Below, piece after piece: positions 44,273 through 54,834 of a stretch of 64,000 nt of DNA. The notes beneath the pieces are model-generated. The model had not been told where the DNA came from, ran no database searches, and worked only from the letters and a program-made list of their open reading frames with translations. Made by a program: the position numbers and the translations under genes. The number at the start of each line of letters is the position of its first letter. The stretch's first letter is position 1. Source of the DNA: Selenomonadaceae bacterium (lineage in GTDB: Bacteria > Bacillota > Negativicutes > Selenomonadales > Selenomonadaceae); NCBI GenBank assembly GCA_030523645.1, contig JAUNIB010000002.1, forward strand, positions 62,001 through 126,000. The letters run 5' to 3'.

Positions 44273-44301
44273 AGTTTACCACTGCCCTTTACAATTGTCA
44301 A
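44273..44301 (-). promoter_or_regulatory. Promoter of amt
   Basis: Minus strand perfect TTGACA (44301-44296), 17 bp, TGG-TAAACT (44278-44273, extended -10). Its expected start near 44266 precedes the hairpin at 44256-44224, so transcripts must read through a terminator-like structure before amt. Confidence 0.65.
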
Positions 44302-44354
44302 CAAAAACTTCAAATTATATTGTATTTCTGTATACCAGATTTTGAAGGTTCCTG

Positions 44355-46697
44355 TTAATGCTTCTGGTCATAGGTCCGATACATATTGATCGGCTCCGGA
44401 TTCGGAGTAAGATTCCAAACACCGCAGGGGCAGACAGCGGCACAGATACCGCAGCCGATGCACTTGCTCTCATCGGAAACATACTCCCACTTGCCATCCC
44501 CAAGGTCAATCCGGCTGATTGCCTTCTCCGGGCAGGACTCTATGCACATCTTGCAGTCACGGCAGGTACCGCAGGAAATGCAGCGGTTGTGCTCATCAGC
44601 AGCCGCCGGAAGATTGCAGTGATGGCACTTCTGGAAGTACGCCTTATTCAGCCGCTCTGCCGGAATTACCGGCTTCTTCTCAATCGGGGTAATAGGCTCA
44701 TTGTTCAGGTACTGGTCTACAGCCTGAGCAGTACCGATACCGTCACCGATAGCGTCGGTCAGAAGACCCGGCTTGATAACATCGCCTACAGCGAAAACGC
44801 CCGGCATAATCTGCTTCTCGTCATTGGGTACAAGCCAGTTGTCGTTGTAGGTTCGGATATCCTTATCCTTCGGCAGGAAATCCAGTACCGGCTCTTCACC
44901 GATGGAAACGATAACCTGATCGGCAGGAATGAAGGTGCCATCCTCAGCGGTTACACCTACCGGCGTAATCTTGGACAGCATGAAGCCGGTTCTTACCTCA
45001 CCGCCCAAAGCACGGAAAGCAGCCAGCTCCTCAGCTGAGGCAGCCGGTCTGCGGCGGCAGACGGCAACGACGGACTCAGCCCCCAGCTTGTAGGCGCTGA
45101 CAGCCACATCCATACCGGAGTCGCCGGCACCCAGTACTACAACGCGCTTGCCGGTACGGGGAGATTCGCCGCGGTTAAGAGCCTTCAGGTATTCGAGGCC
45201 CATGGTGAGATGCTCGATGCCCTCCCAGTTGGAGAAGCAGCGATTGCGGCTGCCGCCGACGGCGACAACTACCGCGTCATTATTCTTCTGCAGCTCTTCA
45301 AACTTCGCTGCGTCTACAAGGGTCTTGGGAACGAACTTGACACCGATAGACTCGATGCGGGCAAGCTCCTTCTCCAGCCGCTCATGGGGCATACGGAAAC
45401 GAGGTATAGCCTGCTCAATCTTACCGCCCACCTGCTCGCCGTCATCATAGACGGTGACGCTGTGACCCTTGCGGCGAAGCTGCCAGGCTACGGACAGACC
45501 GGCCACGCCGCCGCCGATGACGGCTACATTCTTGCCGGTCTCCTCAGTGGGAGCAGCCACCGGGGTCTCGGCAGACAGAAGGCCGAGAGCGCCAATCTGT
45601 ACGGACTCATCAACGGTGCTGCGGGTACAAGCCTTCATGCAGAGATTGGGGCAAAGGGTACCGCAGACAGAAGCCGGGAACGGAGTATATTCAAGAACCA
45701 GCTTGGCCGCTTCCTCCAGCTTGCCCTCACGGATAAGCTCCAGGCGCTTCTGAGTAGGAATTCCGCAGGGACAGCTGAATTCGCAGGGTGCTGCGTACTT
45801 GCCGTTCTCCCACTGGGGAACTCTCAGACGATAGAGTCCGGTGTTTACAGTATTTATTACATTGCCGTCATCCATTGCGACATCGGCAAACATACCGTCT
45901 TTGAACCAGTTTTCACGGCGGAAGGAGCGAAGGTCCGGAGCCTGCTTGGGCTGATGTTCTTCAAAGGTCAGAGGACGGAGCTTCTTCCACTGAGCCCAGT
46001 CGGTAAGACGCTCATTCAGCTCTTCACGGTCAACTGCTTTCAGGAATTTGGGCATGCCTTCCGTCAGGAAGGCAATATCCTCTTCGTCAAGAGCTGCTTC
46101 CACAATGTCATCGGGATAGCCTGCTACATTGCCTCGTACATAGACAACACCGCCTACCATGCCTACGCAGGGACGCTCGCCGAGGATGGAGTCGGAGTGT
46201 TCCTCACCGACACCGCAGACTACAGCCCGGCCGCCGCCCATGAACTCAAAGGAGAAGCTTCCGGTGCCGTTCAAAATCCAGAGCTGCGGCTCCTCATAGA
46301 GCGGGTCGTGCTTCATGAGGGAACCGGTACGGGTACCGGCCCGGCCGCCGATATAAATCTTACCGCCGGCGGCACAGTGACCGGCAGTATCGCCGGCATC
46401 GCCGCGGATGGTGATAATACCGCCGGAATTCAGCCAGCCTGCATCTGCTGACACAGAGCCGTGGGCAAGAATTTCCGTATTGGGCAGGCACATGGAGCCG
46501 AGACGCTGACCGGCATTGTTTACCTCGAAATGAAGGGTCTTTCCGTCCTTGTTCCAGAGCGGGCCGCCGATATCATGCTGACCGCTGGCGTTAATGTAAA
46601 ACTCTGTTTCGCCGTCTATAACCGCCGCCTCAATTTTCAGCAGCAGGTCTTCGGTGGACATACGCTCATGGCCGATAAATGTATCTATGCTAAACAT
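44355..46697 (-). CDS. Split glutamate synthase: GXGXG domain fused to GltD-like subunit and ferredoxin
   Basis: A 780-residue protein. Residues 1 to about 220 are the right-handed beta-helix GXGXG domain that ends bacterial GltB (GGIITIRGDAGDTAGHCAAGGKIYIGG, GFMVGGVVYVRG-like). About 280-690 form a GltD-type NADPH:FAD/Fe-S module (CEFSCPCGIPTQ, VIGGGVAGLSVAWQLRR, VVLGAGDSGMDVAVSA, GVFAVGDVIKPGLL). The end has ferredoxin cysteines (CISCGTCRDCKMCIESCPEKA and CIGCGICAAVCPCG). It delivers NAD(P)H electrons to the FMN subunit encoded just upstream. ATG at 46697 has GGAAGGGAGAG upstream. Confidence 0.88.
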   Translation of the reverse strand: MFSIDTFIGHERMSTEDLLLKIEAAVIDGETEFYINASGQHDIGGPLWNKDGKTLHFEVNNAGQRLGSMCLPNTEILAHGSVSADAGWLNSGGIITIRGDAGDTAGHCAAGGKIYIGGRAGTRTGSLMKHDPLYEEPQLWILNGTGSFSFEFMGGGRAVVCGVGEEHSDSILGERPCVGMVGGVVYVRGNVAGYPDDIVEAALDEEDIAFLTEGMPKFLKAVDREELNERLTDWAQWKKLRPLTFEEHQPKQAPDLRSFRRENWFKDGMFADVAMDDGNVINTVNTGLYRLRVPQWENGKYAAPCEFSCPCGIPTQKRLELIREGKLEEAAKLVLEYTPFPASVCGTLCPNLCMKACTRSTVDESVQIGALGLLSAETPVAAPTEETGKNVAVIGGGVAGLSVAWQLRRKGHSVTVYDDGEQVGGKIEQAIPRFRMPHERLEKELARIESIGVKFVPKTLVDAAKFEELQKNNDAVVVAVGGSRNRCFSNWEGIEHLTMGLEYLKALNRGESPRTGKRVVVLGAGDSGMDVAVSAYKLGAESVVAVCRRRPAASAEELAAFRALGGEVRTGFMLSKITPVGVTAEDGTFIPADQVIVSIGEEPVLDFLPKDKDIRTYNDNWLVPNDEKQIMPGVFAVGDVIKPGLLTDAIGDGIGTAQAVDQYLNNEPITPIEKKPVIPAERLNKAYFQKCHHCNLPAAADEHNRCISCGTCRDCKMCIESCPEKAISRIDLGDGKWEYVSDESKCIGCGICAAVCPCGVWNLTPNPEPINMYRTYDQKH

Positions 46698-46716
46698 TGT
46701 TTTCTCTCCCTTCCTG

Positions 46717-48348
46717 TCAGCATGCGTACTGGATGCCAAGCTGATCGGCAATAGCCTTGTCGGTTGCTACCAGTGCGTCGCTGCGGCCTACCGGCAGGCT
46801 GCTGTTGCCGATAGGAGCCATGAGTTTCTTCAGTTCCTGGTCAAAGGCCAGTACATAGTCAACAATCTTCTGAGCGCCCCGGTCTACATCAAGACGCTTT
46901 ACAAGTCTGGGATCCTGGCTGGCGATACCTACCGGGCACTTGCCGGTGTTGCAGGAGTTGCAGCGGCCGTTTTCGCTGCCGATGCAGCCCAGGAGCTGGA
47001 TGAGGATACGACCGCAGAATACACCGTTGGCACCGAGGCAGATGAGCTTGAAGGCATCGGCTGCCGCATTGCCGGTGAGGCCGATACCGCCGCCGCCGTA
47101 CAGAGGAATCTGGCCGGCTTTACCTTGGGCAACGGCTGCCATGTAGCAGTCGCGAATCTTGGATACGATAGGATGACCGGTATGGTCAAGGGAGATTTCA
47201 TTTGCTGCGCCGGTACCGCCCATGATACCGTCCAGGAAGAAGCCGCCGCAAATCTTGTAGGGGTCACGGAGAAGGTTGTTGTATACGGCTACGGAAGTAG
47301 CGGAGGCGGCGCACTTGATGGCTACCGGTACACGGAAACCGAAAGCAGCATTGAGGGAAAGGTGCATCTTCTGTACGGATTCCTCAATGGAGTACAGGCC
47401 CTGATGGTTCGGAGGGGAGTTCAGGGTAGCACGGGGTACGCCGCGAATTGCCTGAACATGCTCGGCAACCTTTGCTGCCGGCAGGAGGCCGCCGTCACCG
47501 GGCTTTGCGCCCTGACCGATCTTAATGAGGACACCGGCCGGGTCAGTCTTCATGTAAGGCATTGCCTTGATGATTCTGTTCCAGCCGAAGTGACCGGAGG
47601 CTATCTGAATGAAGAAGTATTTGAGATAATCGGACTTCAAAAGATTGACCGGCATACCGCCTTCACCGGAGGCCATGCGGATAGGCAGGCCGCACTTCTC
47701 ATTGAGATAAGCGGTAGCCAGAGCGATAGCTTCCCAGGCTCTGGTAGAAAGAGCACCGATGGACATATCGGAGAAAATCAAAGGATAAATCCAGCGTACC
47801 GGCGGAACCTTCTTGGTCAGCTCCAGCTTGCCGTCTACAACTTTTACCGGGATTTCCTTGGAGTCGAGGACACGGCCGAAGGGTGCTCTGATGTCGAAGG
47901 TGTGACGGTTGGCGTCGAGAGAGGGGTCGGTCATCTGAGAGATACGGCCGACGACGATTTTATCAAGGGTGTGCATAGCGTTGAGATTGGTACGGCCGCC
48001 GCGCTTGATGGGGCCGGCATCTCTGGACAGCAGATCCTTGCGGGGTGTAGGATTAAGCACCGGCTTTATGGCGTCATTGGGGCAGACGCGCTCGCACATA
48101 CCGCAGCCGCGGCAGAAATCGGTGAGGCTTGCTACCTGCTTGATGACAGTGCGGACTTCATTTTTCTGTACCGGGTTCGGCTGTACGCCTTCGGATACGG
48201 TGACAGACTGACGGATGACTACCGGCTTGATAGCATTGAAGGTACAGCCGGCTACGCAGCTTCCGCAAAGAGTACACTTGGAGGGGTCATGCTGAATTAT
48301 CCAGGGCAGGTCACTGACTGCCACATTCTGTACTTTTATTGTCTCCAT
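46717..48348 (-). CDS. Archaeal-type glutamate synthase FMN subunit
   Basis: A 543-residue subunit carrying the glutamate-forming FMN barrel. Two N-terminal 4Fe-4S motifs (CTLCGSCVAGCTFNAIKP; CRGCGMCERVCPNDAIKP), then the barrel with MASGEGGMP, IKIGQGAKPGDGGLLP, and DGIMGGTGA, and the 3Fe-4S set CNSCNTGKCPVGIASQDP. It lacks the amidotransferase and GXGXG domains of proteobacterial GltB, which are encoded by the flanking genes. Overlaps the start-side neighbour by 13 bp. Confidence 0.93.
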   Translation of the reverse strand: METIKVQNVAVSDLPWIIQHDPSKCTLCGSCVAGCTFNAIKPVVIRQSVTVSEGVQPNPVQKNEVRTVIKQVASLTDFCRGCGMCERVCPNDAIKPVLNPTPRKDLLSRDAGPIKRGGRTNLNAMHTLDKIVVGRISQMTDPSLDANRHTFDIRAPFGRVLDSKEIPVKVVDGKLELTKKVPPVRWIYPLIFSDMSIGALSTRAWEAIALATAYLNEKCGLPIRMASGEGGMPVNLLKSDYLKYFFIQIASGHFGWNRIIKAMPYMKTDPAGVLIKIGQGAKPGDGGLLPAAKVAEHVQAIRGVPRATLNSPPNHQGLYSIEESVQKMHLSLNAAFGFRVPVAIKCAASATSVAVYNNLLRDPYKICGGFFLDGIMGGTGAANEISLDHTGHPIVSKIRDCYMAAVAQGKAGQIPLYGGGGIGLTGNAAADAFKLICLGANGVFCGRILIQLLGCIGSENGRCNSCNTGKCPVGIASQDPRLVKRLDVDRGAQKIVDYVLAFDQELKKLMAPIGNSSLPVGRSDALVATDKAIADQLGIQYAC

Positions 48349-49436
48349 CTTTCTACCTCCAGGTTGTTGTTAACAACGATAGTTTCTCTCTCTCCGGGGT
48401 ATATATCCAGTGCCACATTTCTATCGGGCATTATGTAATTCAGACCGACTACATCCGAGGACATGCAGACCATGTTGTCATCGCGGCCGATGACGATGGG
48501 GCGGAGCTTCTTGCTGTCGCAGCAGGTCATCATGCGTCCGTCCGGCAGACCGGCAATGATGGTGTTGGGGCCGTTGATTTCCAGATGAGCCAGGGACTCT
48601 CTGATGGACAGCAGCACATCCTTGTCCTCACGCTTCTCCATCTCGGTGAAGGGCAGCGGAGTAATAACATGCTTGTAGTAGTTCAGCGGCCACTTCAGTT
48701 CATGGTGAACATAGTGGAGGGTGTAGAGGAAGTTCTGAGAGTCAGACTCGAATCCGATGTAGCCTCTGTTCAGAGATTTCTGCATCTGACTGTTCTTGGT
48801 GGTGAAGGTATTCTCGCCGTTGGCGCAGAGGGTATAGCCCTGCAGGAAGAAGGGATGAGCCGCATAGCGGACAATGGCGTAGTTGGTGTTCTGACGGCAC
48901 TGAACGATGATGTTCTTTGCCATGAGAGCGCCGTTGTCATCCCAGAGGCGGAAGTAAGTGGCAATATCGTGAGGATCGCCGATTTCCTTCAGGGTCAGAA
49001 CATCCGGCCAGAAGGAATATACATAGCCCTCCCCTGCCTCGGTGAGCATCTTGCGGAGAGCAAGGCGGGTGTCAAGCAGCAGGGCTTCCCTGTCCTCAAA
49101 CTTGTCATAGTGAGCGGGATAGTCATAGCAGCGGAAAATGTAAAAAGGCATGGGAACGATGTCCAGACCCGGCTTCTTGTCCGGCACCGGAGTCCAGGAG
49201 GACAACTGTGCGAAACCGAGGCTGTCCATGTATTCTTCAACCATGCGGGCGCCTTCCTTGGTGCAGGCCAGGGACAGCAGCGGCTTGTCCTTGTACGGGG
49301 CAAAAATGCCGTACAGGTCCTGCATTACCATTGCAAAGCCCGAGTTGTCATATCCTTCCTGCTGGGGCAGCATAAGCGCCAATGCTTTTGACGGACTTAC
49401 CGGGGTTGTACTTTTTATGGAACCGATTCTGCACAT
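48336..49436 (-). CDS. Glutamate synthase class II glutamine amidotransferase subunit
   Basis: A 366-residue glutaminase (Ntn) subunit. The nucleophile Cys2 follows the initiator Met directly (MCRIGSIK), then LMLPQQEGYDNSGFAMV; later GYIGFESDSQNFLYTLHYVHHELKWPLNYYKHVITPLPF and VCMSSDVVGLNYIMPDRN. It releases ammonia from glutamine for the FMN subunit. First gene of the three-gene glutamate synthase operon; its upstream region of about 490 bp has palindromes described separately. Confidence 0.9.
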   Translation of the reverse strand: MCRIGSIKSTTPVSPSKALALMLPQQEGYDNSGFAMVMQDLYGIFAPYKDKPLLSLACTKEGARMVEEYMDSLGFAQLSSWTPVPDKKPGLDIVPMPFYIFRCYDYPAHYDKFEDREALLLDTRLALRKMLTEAGEGYVYSFWPDVLTLKEIGDPHDIATYFRLWDDNGALMAKNIIVQCRQNTNYAIVRYAAHPFFLQGYTLCANGENTFTTKNSQMQKSLNRGYIGFESDSQNFLYTLHYVHHELKWPLNYYKHVITPLPFTEMEKREDKDVLLSIRESLAHLEINGPNTIIAGLPDGRMMTCCDSKKLRPIVIGRDDNMVCMSSDVVGLNYIMPDRNVALDIYPGERETIVVNNNLEVERWRQ

Positions 49437-49772
49437 AATGTATCTCTCCCTTTTCTTGCGATTCCCTTATATTGGCAAATGTTGTTTTTGTTGCACATTG
49501 TATACAAACGGTATAATTATGCATAACAAATTGCGGTTTTATTATATGTCTGCATAAAGTTTTGTCAATTCTTCTCTATTATGTATTCAATATTATTAAA
49601 AAACACAAGGAATTGCGGCTATTCGCACAGTTGTCAATGTCTGTTTTAGTTTATTTGTCGTGAATTTTCCCAGTTTTTCCGTCAAAAATCCGAAAATTCA
49701 AACTCTATACTGTATACAAAGTTACAATTAATCAGCATTTTAAGCCCTATTTCAACATTCCAACATCAAAAA
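49437..49772. promoter_or_regulatory. Upstream region of the glutamate synthase operon with TTGTATACAA palindromes
   Basis: AT-rich intergenic DNA without genes. It contains TTGTATACAA (a perfect 10-bp palindrome, 49498-49507) and CTGTATACAAAG near 49713, plus GTTATGCATAAT-like symmetry near 49518-49527. The two copies share TGTATACAAA and are about 210 bp apart. TTGTATACAA-like sites are typical for GntR-family regulators. I could not fix a single promoter; TATAAT occurs near 49540 on the minus strand. Confidence 0.4.
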
Positions 49773-49817
49773 AGAGGCAGTGAAAAAATGAACAATCATT
49801 TTTTCACTGCCTCTGCC
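49773..49817 (-). terminator. Terminator of the pyrimidine operon
   Basis: Minus strand perfect 18-bp stem AGAGGCAGTGAAAAAATG with its complement, then TTTTTTGATG. It lies about 115 bp past the pyrD stop. Confidence 0.88.
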
Positions 49818-49930
49818 ATAATGTAAATGCTGATGAATAATGTCTGTAGGAAAACCGTTGTGCAGATACGCCTGCGCAAGCGTGTTTTCGTCAGATATTA
49901 TTCTCCGCTCACACAGTACACGCAGTATAT

Positions 49931-50848
49931 TTACGCCTGCAGAGCGCCAACCAAATCGTTGACATGAGCAATCTTCTGCTCATCAAGATAAGCGGCAATG
50001 CCGTCGGCAATCTTCATGGAAGCAGACGGATTCACGAAATTTGCCGTGCCTACTACTACGGCGGAAGCACCGGCCAGCAGGAACTCGATGGCATCCTCGG
50101 CGGTAGAGATACCGCCCATGCCGAGGACAGGAATCTTCACGGCCTTGGCTACCTGCCAGACCATACGAAGGGCCACCGGCTTCACACAGGGGCCGGAAAG
50201 GCCGCCGGTGATGTTGCCCAGGACAGGCTTCTTCGTCCTGATGTCGATGGCCATACCCATAAGGGTATTGATGAGGGATACGGCATCCGCACCGGCTTCC
50301 TCTACTGCCTTTGCCATCATGACGATATCCGTAACATTGGGAGACAGCTTCAGGATGACCGGCTTCTTCGTGTGAGCCTTGGCTGCCCGGACAACAGCGG
50401 AAGCCGCTGCCGGGTCGGTACCGAAGACGATGCCGCCCTCTTTGACATTAGGGCAGGAAACATTCAGCTCGATAGCCGCCACGCCGTCAACGTCCAGCAT
50501 CTCTGCCAGCGTACCGTAGTCCTCGGTAGTACTGCCGGAAATGTTGACGATGACATTCATGTTGTATTTTTTCAGTCGGGGGAGAGTCTCCTTCAGGAAG
50601 ACCTCGGCACCGGGGTTTTCCAGACCGATGCAGTTCAGCATACCGGCCGGAGTCTCAGCGATGCGGACACCCTCGTTGCCCCGGCGAGGCAGAAGGGTGG
50701 TACCCTTCACCATGACGCCGCCCAGTCGCTCCAGGTCGACGAAATCGGCAAATTCCTCACCGAAACCGAAGGTGCCGGAGGCAGTGAGAATAGGAGTATT
50801 CATGTGAATGCCGCAGATGTCCACGGCAAGACGCGGATCGTAGGTCAT
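49931..50848 (-). CDS. pyrD: Dihydroorotate dehydrogenase, class 1B catalytic subunit
   Basis: A 305-residue FMN enzyme that oxidises dihydroorotate to orotate using NAD+ through PyrK. Motifs: [42 protein letters not shown] (catalytic Cys of class 1), [43 protein letters not shown]. The ATG overlaps the pyrK stop (ATGA), so the pair is coupled. Last gene of the operon. Confidence 0.96.
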   Translation of the reverse strand: MTYDPRLAVDICGIHMNTPILTASGTFGFGEEFADFVDLERLGGVMVKGTTLLPRRGNEGVRIAETPAGMLNCIGLENPGAEVFLKETLPRLKKYNMNVIVNISGSTTEDYGTLAEMLDVDGVAAIELNVSCPNVKEGGIVFGTDPAAASAVVRAAKAHTKKPVILKLSPNVTDIVMMAKAVEEAGADAVSLINTLMGMAIDIRTKKPVLGNITGGLSGPCVKPVALRMVWQVAKAVKIPVLGMGGISTAEDAIEFLLAGASAVVVGTANFVNPSASMKIADGIAAYLDEQKIAHVNDLVGALQA

Positions 50849-51612
50849 GCGAAAACCTCCTCCCCTCGGAAGACAGGACCGTCCTGACAAACATGGAGAC
50901 GACGGCCGTCGGTGCTGTCAATGTTGCAGGAGAGGCAAGCACCAAGACCGCAGGCCATGCGTTTCTCCAGAGATACTTCGCAGGGTACGCCCTGCTCGCG
51001 GCATATCTCAAAGGTCTTTTTCATCATTATTTCCGGGCCGCAGACTGCTACCCGGTCATATTTTCCGGTGGCCAGCAGCTCCGGCAGAACGGCTACGGTA
51101 AAACCCTTGGTACCGAGAGAACCATCATCGGTAGTGATGTGCATGGCATCAGTAGCCGGCTCGTAGTACTTCGTCCAGAAAAGCTCCGCAGCATTGCGGC
51201 CGCCGAGAAGTGCCTCGCACTTCTCCAGTCGCTCAGCCAGGAACTTGATGGGAGCCAGACCCATACCGCCGCCTACCACGAGGACACGACCGGCAGAGGT
51301 GTCAAAGCCGTGACCCAAAGGCCCGAGAATGGAGAGGCTGTCCCCTACCCTGTACTCGGTGAGCTTAGCTGTTCCTTTGCCTAAAATGCGGTAAAACAGC
51401 TCAACAGTCCCCTGCTCCGCATCGGCACCGGCAATACCCAAAGGACGGCGAAGGAGCAGACCTGCTCCCTCTACCAGCACCTGGACGAACTGACCGGGCT
51501 TTGCCGCCGCAGCCAGCTTCGGAGCCTTAACCGTGATGTGCCATACGCCATCGGAGACCTTTACATTCTCTATTACTTCAGTAATATGATTTTCCTTTTT
51601 AGTTTCAGGCAA
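50845..51612 (-). CDS. pyrK: Dihydroorotate dehydrogenase electron transfer subunit
   Basis: A 255-residue FAD/2Fe-2S subunit of class 1B dihydroorotate dehydrogenase. It has the ferredoxin-reductase fold ([46 protein letters not shown]) and the C-terminal cluster ligands [23 protein letters not shown] chose the TTG at 51612 because GGAGG and GGTGA lie upstream at suitable spacing; an ATG at 51633 in the same frame is possible. It overlaps the end of carB by 8 bp. Confidence 0.93.
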   Translation of the reverse strand: MPETKKENHITEVIENVKVSDGVWHITVKAPKLAAAAKPGQFVQVLVEGAGLLLRRPLGIAGADAEQGTVELFYRILGKGTAKLTEYRVGDSLSILGPLGHGFDTSAGRVLVVGGGMGLAPIKFLAERLEKCEALLGGRNAAELFWTKYYEPATDAMHITTDDGSLGTKGFTVAVLPELLATGKYDRVAVCGPEIMMKKTFEICREQGVPCEVSLEKRMACGLGACLSCNIDSTDGRRLHVCQDGPVFRGEEVFA

Positions 51613-54600
51613 GATCGTCACCGCCTCCAACATAGTCCTGAACTGCCAGCGAGTAAACGAGACGGCGCTCACGCATGAAGGTCAGTACCCGCAGTACCTC
51701 CCAAGCTGTATCAAGGGAAGTCAGGCAGGCAATACCGTGTTCAACGGTAGCGCGGCGAATCTTGAATCCGTCGTTTGCGGAGTGTTTACCCTGAGTCAGT
51801 GTGTTAATGACCAGATTTATCCGGCCCTGCTTAATCATCTGAATAATGTCGGCGCTGCGCTGATGTACCTTGCCGACAACCTGTGCACTGATACCCATCG
51901 TACCAATGGCCCTTGCGGTACCCTCGGTAGCAACGAGATTGAAGCCGATGTCATAGAATGCCTTGGCCAGCTGCTTCATTTCTTCCTTGTCCTTATCGGC
52001 TACGGTTATGAGAATGCAGCCGTGGACAGGAATATTCATGCCGGCGCCGACCATTGCCTTGTAGAGAGCCCGGGCATAGTGGTAATCGATACCCATGACC
52101 TCGCCGGTTGACTTCATTTCGGGTCCGAGAGCGATATCGACATCGGTCATCTTGGCGAAGGAGAATACCGGCGCCTTTACCGCTACATAAGGACGGAAGT
52201 CAACGAGACCGGACTTGTAGCCCTGAGAAGCGAGGCTCTCGCCCATCGCTACTCTAGTGGCAACATTGACCATCTTCACATCGGTAATCTTGCTGAGGAA
52301 CGGTACGGTACGGCTGGAGCGGGGATTTACCTCGATGATGAATACTTCGTCATTGACTACGACAAACTGGATGTTCAGCAGTCCCTTGACATGGAGATTA
52401 GTGGCCAGACGCTTGGTGTAGTCGATGATGGTGAAGATGACCTTGGAGGACAGAGTCTGCGGCGGATATACGGCAATACTGTCGCCGGAGTGAACACCGG
52501 CACGCTCAACATGCTCCATGATGCCGGGGATGACGACATCTACACCGTCGGAGATAGCATCTACCTCTACCTCGGTACCTTCCATGTAGCGGTCAACGAG
52601 GACAGGATGGTCAGGCGTTACCTTTACGGCTCTGCCCATGTAGTCCCTGAGCTCTTCTTCGTTGTAGACTATCTCCATAGCACGGCCGCCAAGGACATAA
52701 GAGGGGCGAACCATGCAGGGATAGCCGATGCGGGCAGCAGCGTCGAAAGCCTCCTGAACGGTGGTTACGCTGGCACCCTGCGGACGGGGAATATTGGTCT
52801 CGGTGAGGACTTCGTCAAATCGCTCTCTGTCCTCAGCCCGGTCGATATCGTCAACGGAGGTACCGAAGACCTTTACGCCGGCAGCCTCAAGGGATGCGGC
52901 AAGATTGATGGCGGTCTGTCCGCCGAACTGAACGATAACGCCCTCCGGCTTCTCCTTGTCCACGATGTTGAGAACATCCTCGGTAGTAAGAGGCTCGAAG
53001 TAGAGACGGTCGGAAATATCGAAGTCAGTGGAAACCGTCTCCGGGTTGTTGTTTATAATGATAGCTTCGATGCCCATCTCCCGGAGTGCCCAGACGGAGT
53101 GGACGGAGCAGTAGTCGAACTCTACGCCCTGACCGATACGGATGGGGCCGGAGCCGAGAACGATGACCTTGCGGGCATTGCTGGTCTGTACTTCGTCCTC
53201 TTCCGCATGGAAGGTGGAGTAGTAGTACGGAGTGGCAGCCTCAAACTCTGCGGCACAGGTATCTACCATCTTGTAGCAGGGCAGAATGCCGGCGGCCTTT
53301 CTCTGCTGACGGATTTCGTTGATTGGCTTCTCCGTAATCTCGGCGATGGAGCGGTCGGCAAGACCCACATCCTTCGCCCGACGGAGAAGGTCATCGGTAA
53401 GCGGCATCTGCTCGAGGAGATTTTCCACATCGGTGATGGACTTTATCTTCCGGAGGAACCACTTGTCAATCTTTGTGATTTCGTGAATTTCATCGACGCA
53501 GGCGATACCGCGGCGGAAGGCCTCGGCAATGACGAAGATTCGCTCGTCGTTTATCTGAGTCAGGTGCTTCTTGATAGTCTCCCAATCCCAGTCGTCCATG
53601 AAATCCATGTGGAGCCGATGAACGCCGATTTCCAGAGAGCGGACCGCTTTCAGGAGAGCGCCTTCGAAGTTGCGGTCGATGGACATGACTTCGCCGGTGG
53701 CCTTCATCTGAGTGCCGAGGGTGTGGTCGGCATAGACGAATTTATCAAAGGGCCAGCGCGGGAACTTTACTACGCAGTAGTCGAGAGCCGGCTCGAAGCA
53801 GGCCTTCGTCTTCTGAGTAACAGCGTTGGTGATTTCGTCAAGGGTATAGCCGATGGCAATCTTGGCGGATACCTTGGCGATAGGATATCCGGTAGCCTTG
53901 GAAGCCAGCGCCGAGGAGCGGGATACACGGGGATTTACCTCGATGACATAGTACCGCTCGCTGTTGGGGTCGAGAGCATACTGAGCATTGCAGCCGCCCT
54001 CGATACCAAGCTCGCGGATAATGCGGATGCTGGCGGAGCGTAGCATCTGATACTCGCTGTCGGTCATGGTCTGAGAAGGAGCCACGACGATGCTGTCGCC
54101 GGTATGAACGCCTACCGGGTCGAGGTTTTCCATATTACAGATAGTAATGCAGTTGTCGTTGCCGTCACGCATTACTTCGTACTCTATTTCCTTCCAGCCG
54201 GCCACGCTGCGCTCGATGAGTACCTGACCAATCATGGAGTACTTCAGACCCTTGATGACGATGTCGGTCAGTTCTTCCTCATTGTCGGCGATGCCGCCGC
54301 CGGTGCCGCCCATGGTGTAGGCCGGACGGACGATTATAGGATAGCCTATTTCATTGGCAAAGCTTACCGCCGAGGCAACATCCTCTACGATGGCACTCTC
54401 GGGGATAGGCTCGCCCAGCTTCTGCATGGTCTCCTTGAACAGCTCGCGGTCTTCGGCCTTCTTTACTGCCATGAGCGGTGTACCCAGAAGCTCACATTCG
54501 TACTTTTCCAGTACGCCCCGCTCGGCAAGCTGAACAGCCAAATTCAGACCGGCCTGACCGCCGAGAGTTGCCAGAAGTCCGTTGGGCCGCTCCTTGGCGA

Positions 54601-54832
54601 TTATTTCTTCAAGGAATTCGGGGGTCAGCGGCTCGATGTAGACACGGTCGGCAATATTGGTATCGGTCATGATGGTAGCCGGGTTGGAGTTAACCAGTAC
54701 TACCTCGAGACCCTCTTCCTTCAGAGCGCGGCAAGCCTGAGAGCCTGCGTAGTCAAACTCGGCAGCCTGTCCGATGATGATAGGGCCGGAGCCGATGACC
54801 ATTACTTTTTTCAGATATTCTTTCTTTGGCAT
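51605..54832 (-). CDS. carB: Carbamoyl-phosphate synthase large subunit
   Basis: A 1,075-residue enzyme with two ATP-grasp halves ([21 protein letters not shown] near the start; [20 protein letters not shown] near 555) and a C-terminal MGS-like allosteric domain ([13 protein letters not shown] ... [12 protein letters not shown]). It makes carbamoyl phosphate from bicarbonate, ammonia and two ATP. The ATG at 54832 lies 2 bp past the carA stop; a GTG three codons upstream is possible. Full length. Confidence 0.97.
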   Translation of the reverse strand: MPKKEYLKKVMVIGSGPIIIGQAAEFDYAGSQACRALKEEGLEVVLVNSNPATIMTDTNIADRVYIEPLTPEFLEEIIAKERPNGLLATLGGQAGLNLAVQLAERGVLEKYECELLGTPLMAVKKAEDRELFKETMQKLGEPIPESAIVEDVASAVSFANEIGYPIIVRPAYTMGGTGGGIADNEEELTDIVIKGLKYSMIGQVLIERSVAGWKEIEYEVMRDGNDNCITICNMENLDPVGVHTGDSIVVAPSQTMTDSEYQMLRSASIRIIRELGIEGGCNAQYALDPNSERYYVIEVNPRVSRSSALASKATGYPIAKVSAKIAIGYTLDEITNAVTQKTKACFEPALDYCVVKFPRWPFDKFVYADHTLGTQMKATGEVMSIDRNFEGALLKAVRSLEIGVHRLHMDFMDDWDWETIKKHLTQINDERIFVIAEAFRRGIACVDEIHEITKIDKWFLRKIKSITDVENLLEQMPLTDDLLRRAKDVGLADRSIAEITEKPINEIRQQRKAAGILPCYKMVDTCAAEFEAATPYYYSTFHAEEDEVQTSNARKVIVLGSGPIRIGQGVEFDYCSVHSVWALREMGIEAIIINNNPETVSTDFDISDRLYFEPLTTEDVLNIVDKEKPEGVIVQFGGQTAINLAASLEAAGVKVFGTSVDDIDRAEDRERFDEVLTETNIPRPQGASVTTVQEAFDAAARIGYPCMVRPSYVLGGRAMEIVYNEEELRDYMGRAVKVTPDHPVLVDRYMEGTEVEVDAISDGVDVVIPGIMEHVERAGVHSGDSIAVYPPQTLSSKVIFTIIDYTKRLATNLHVKGLLNIQFVVVNDEVFIIEVNPRSSRTVPFLSKITDVKMVNVATRVAMGESLASQGYKSGLVDFRPYVAVKAPVFSFAKMTDVDIALGPEMKSTGEVMGIDYHYARALYKAMVGAGMNIPVHGCILITVADKDKEEMKQLAKAFYDIGFNLVATEGTARAIGTMGISAQVVGKVHQRSADIIQMIKQGRINLVINTLTQGKHSANDGFKIRRATVEHGIACLTSLDTAWEVLRVLTFMRERRLVYSLAVQDYVGGGDDLA

Positions 54833-54834
54833 GA

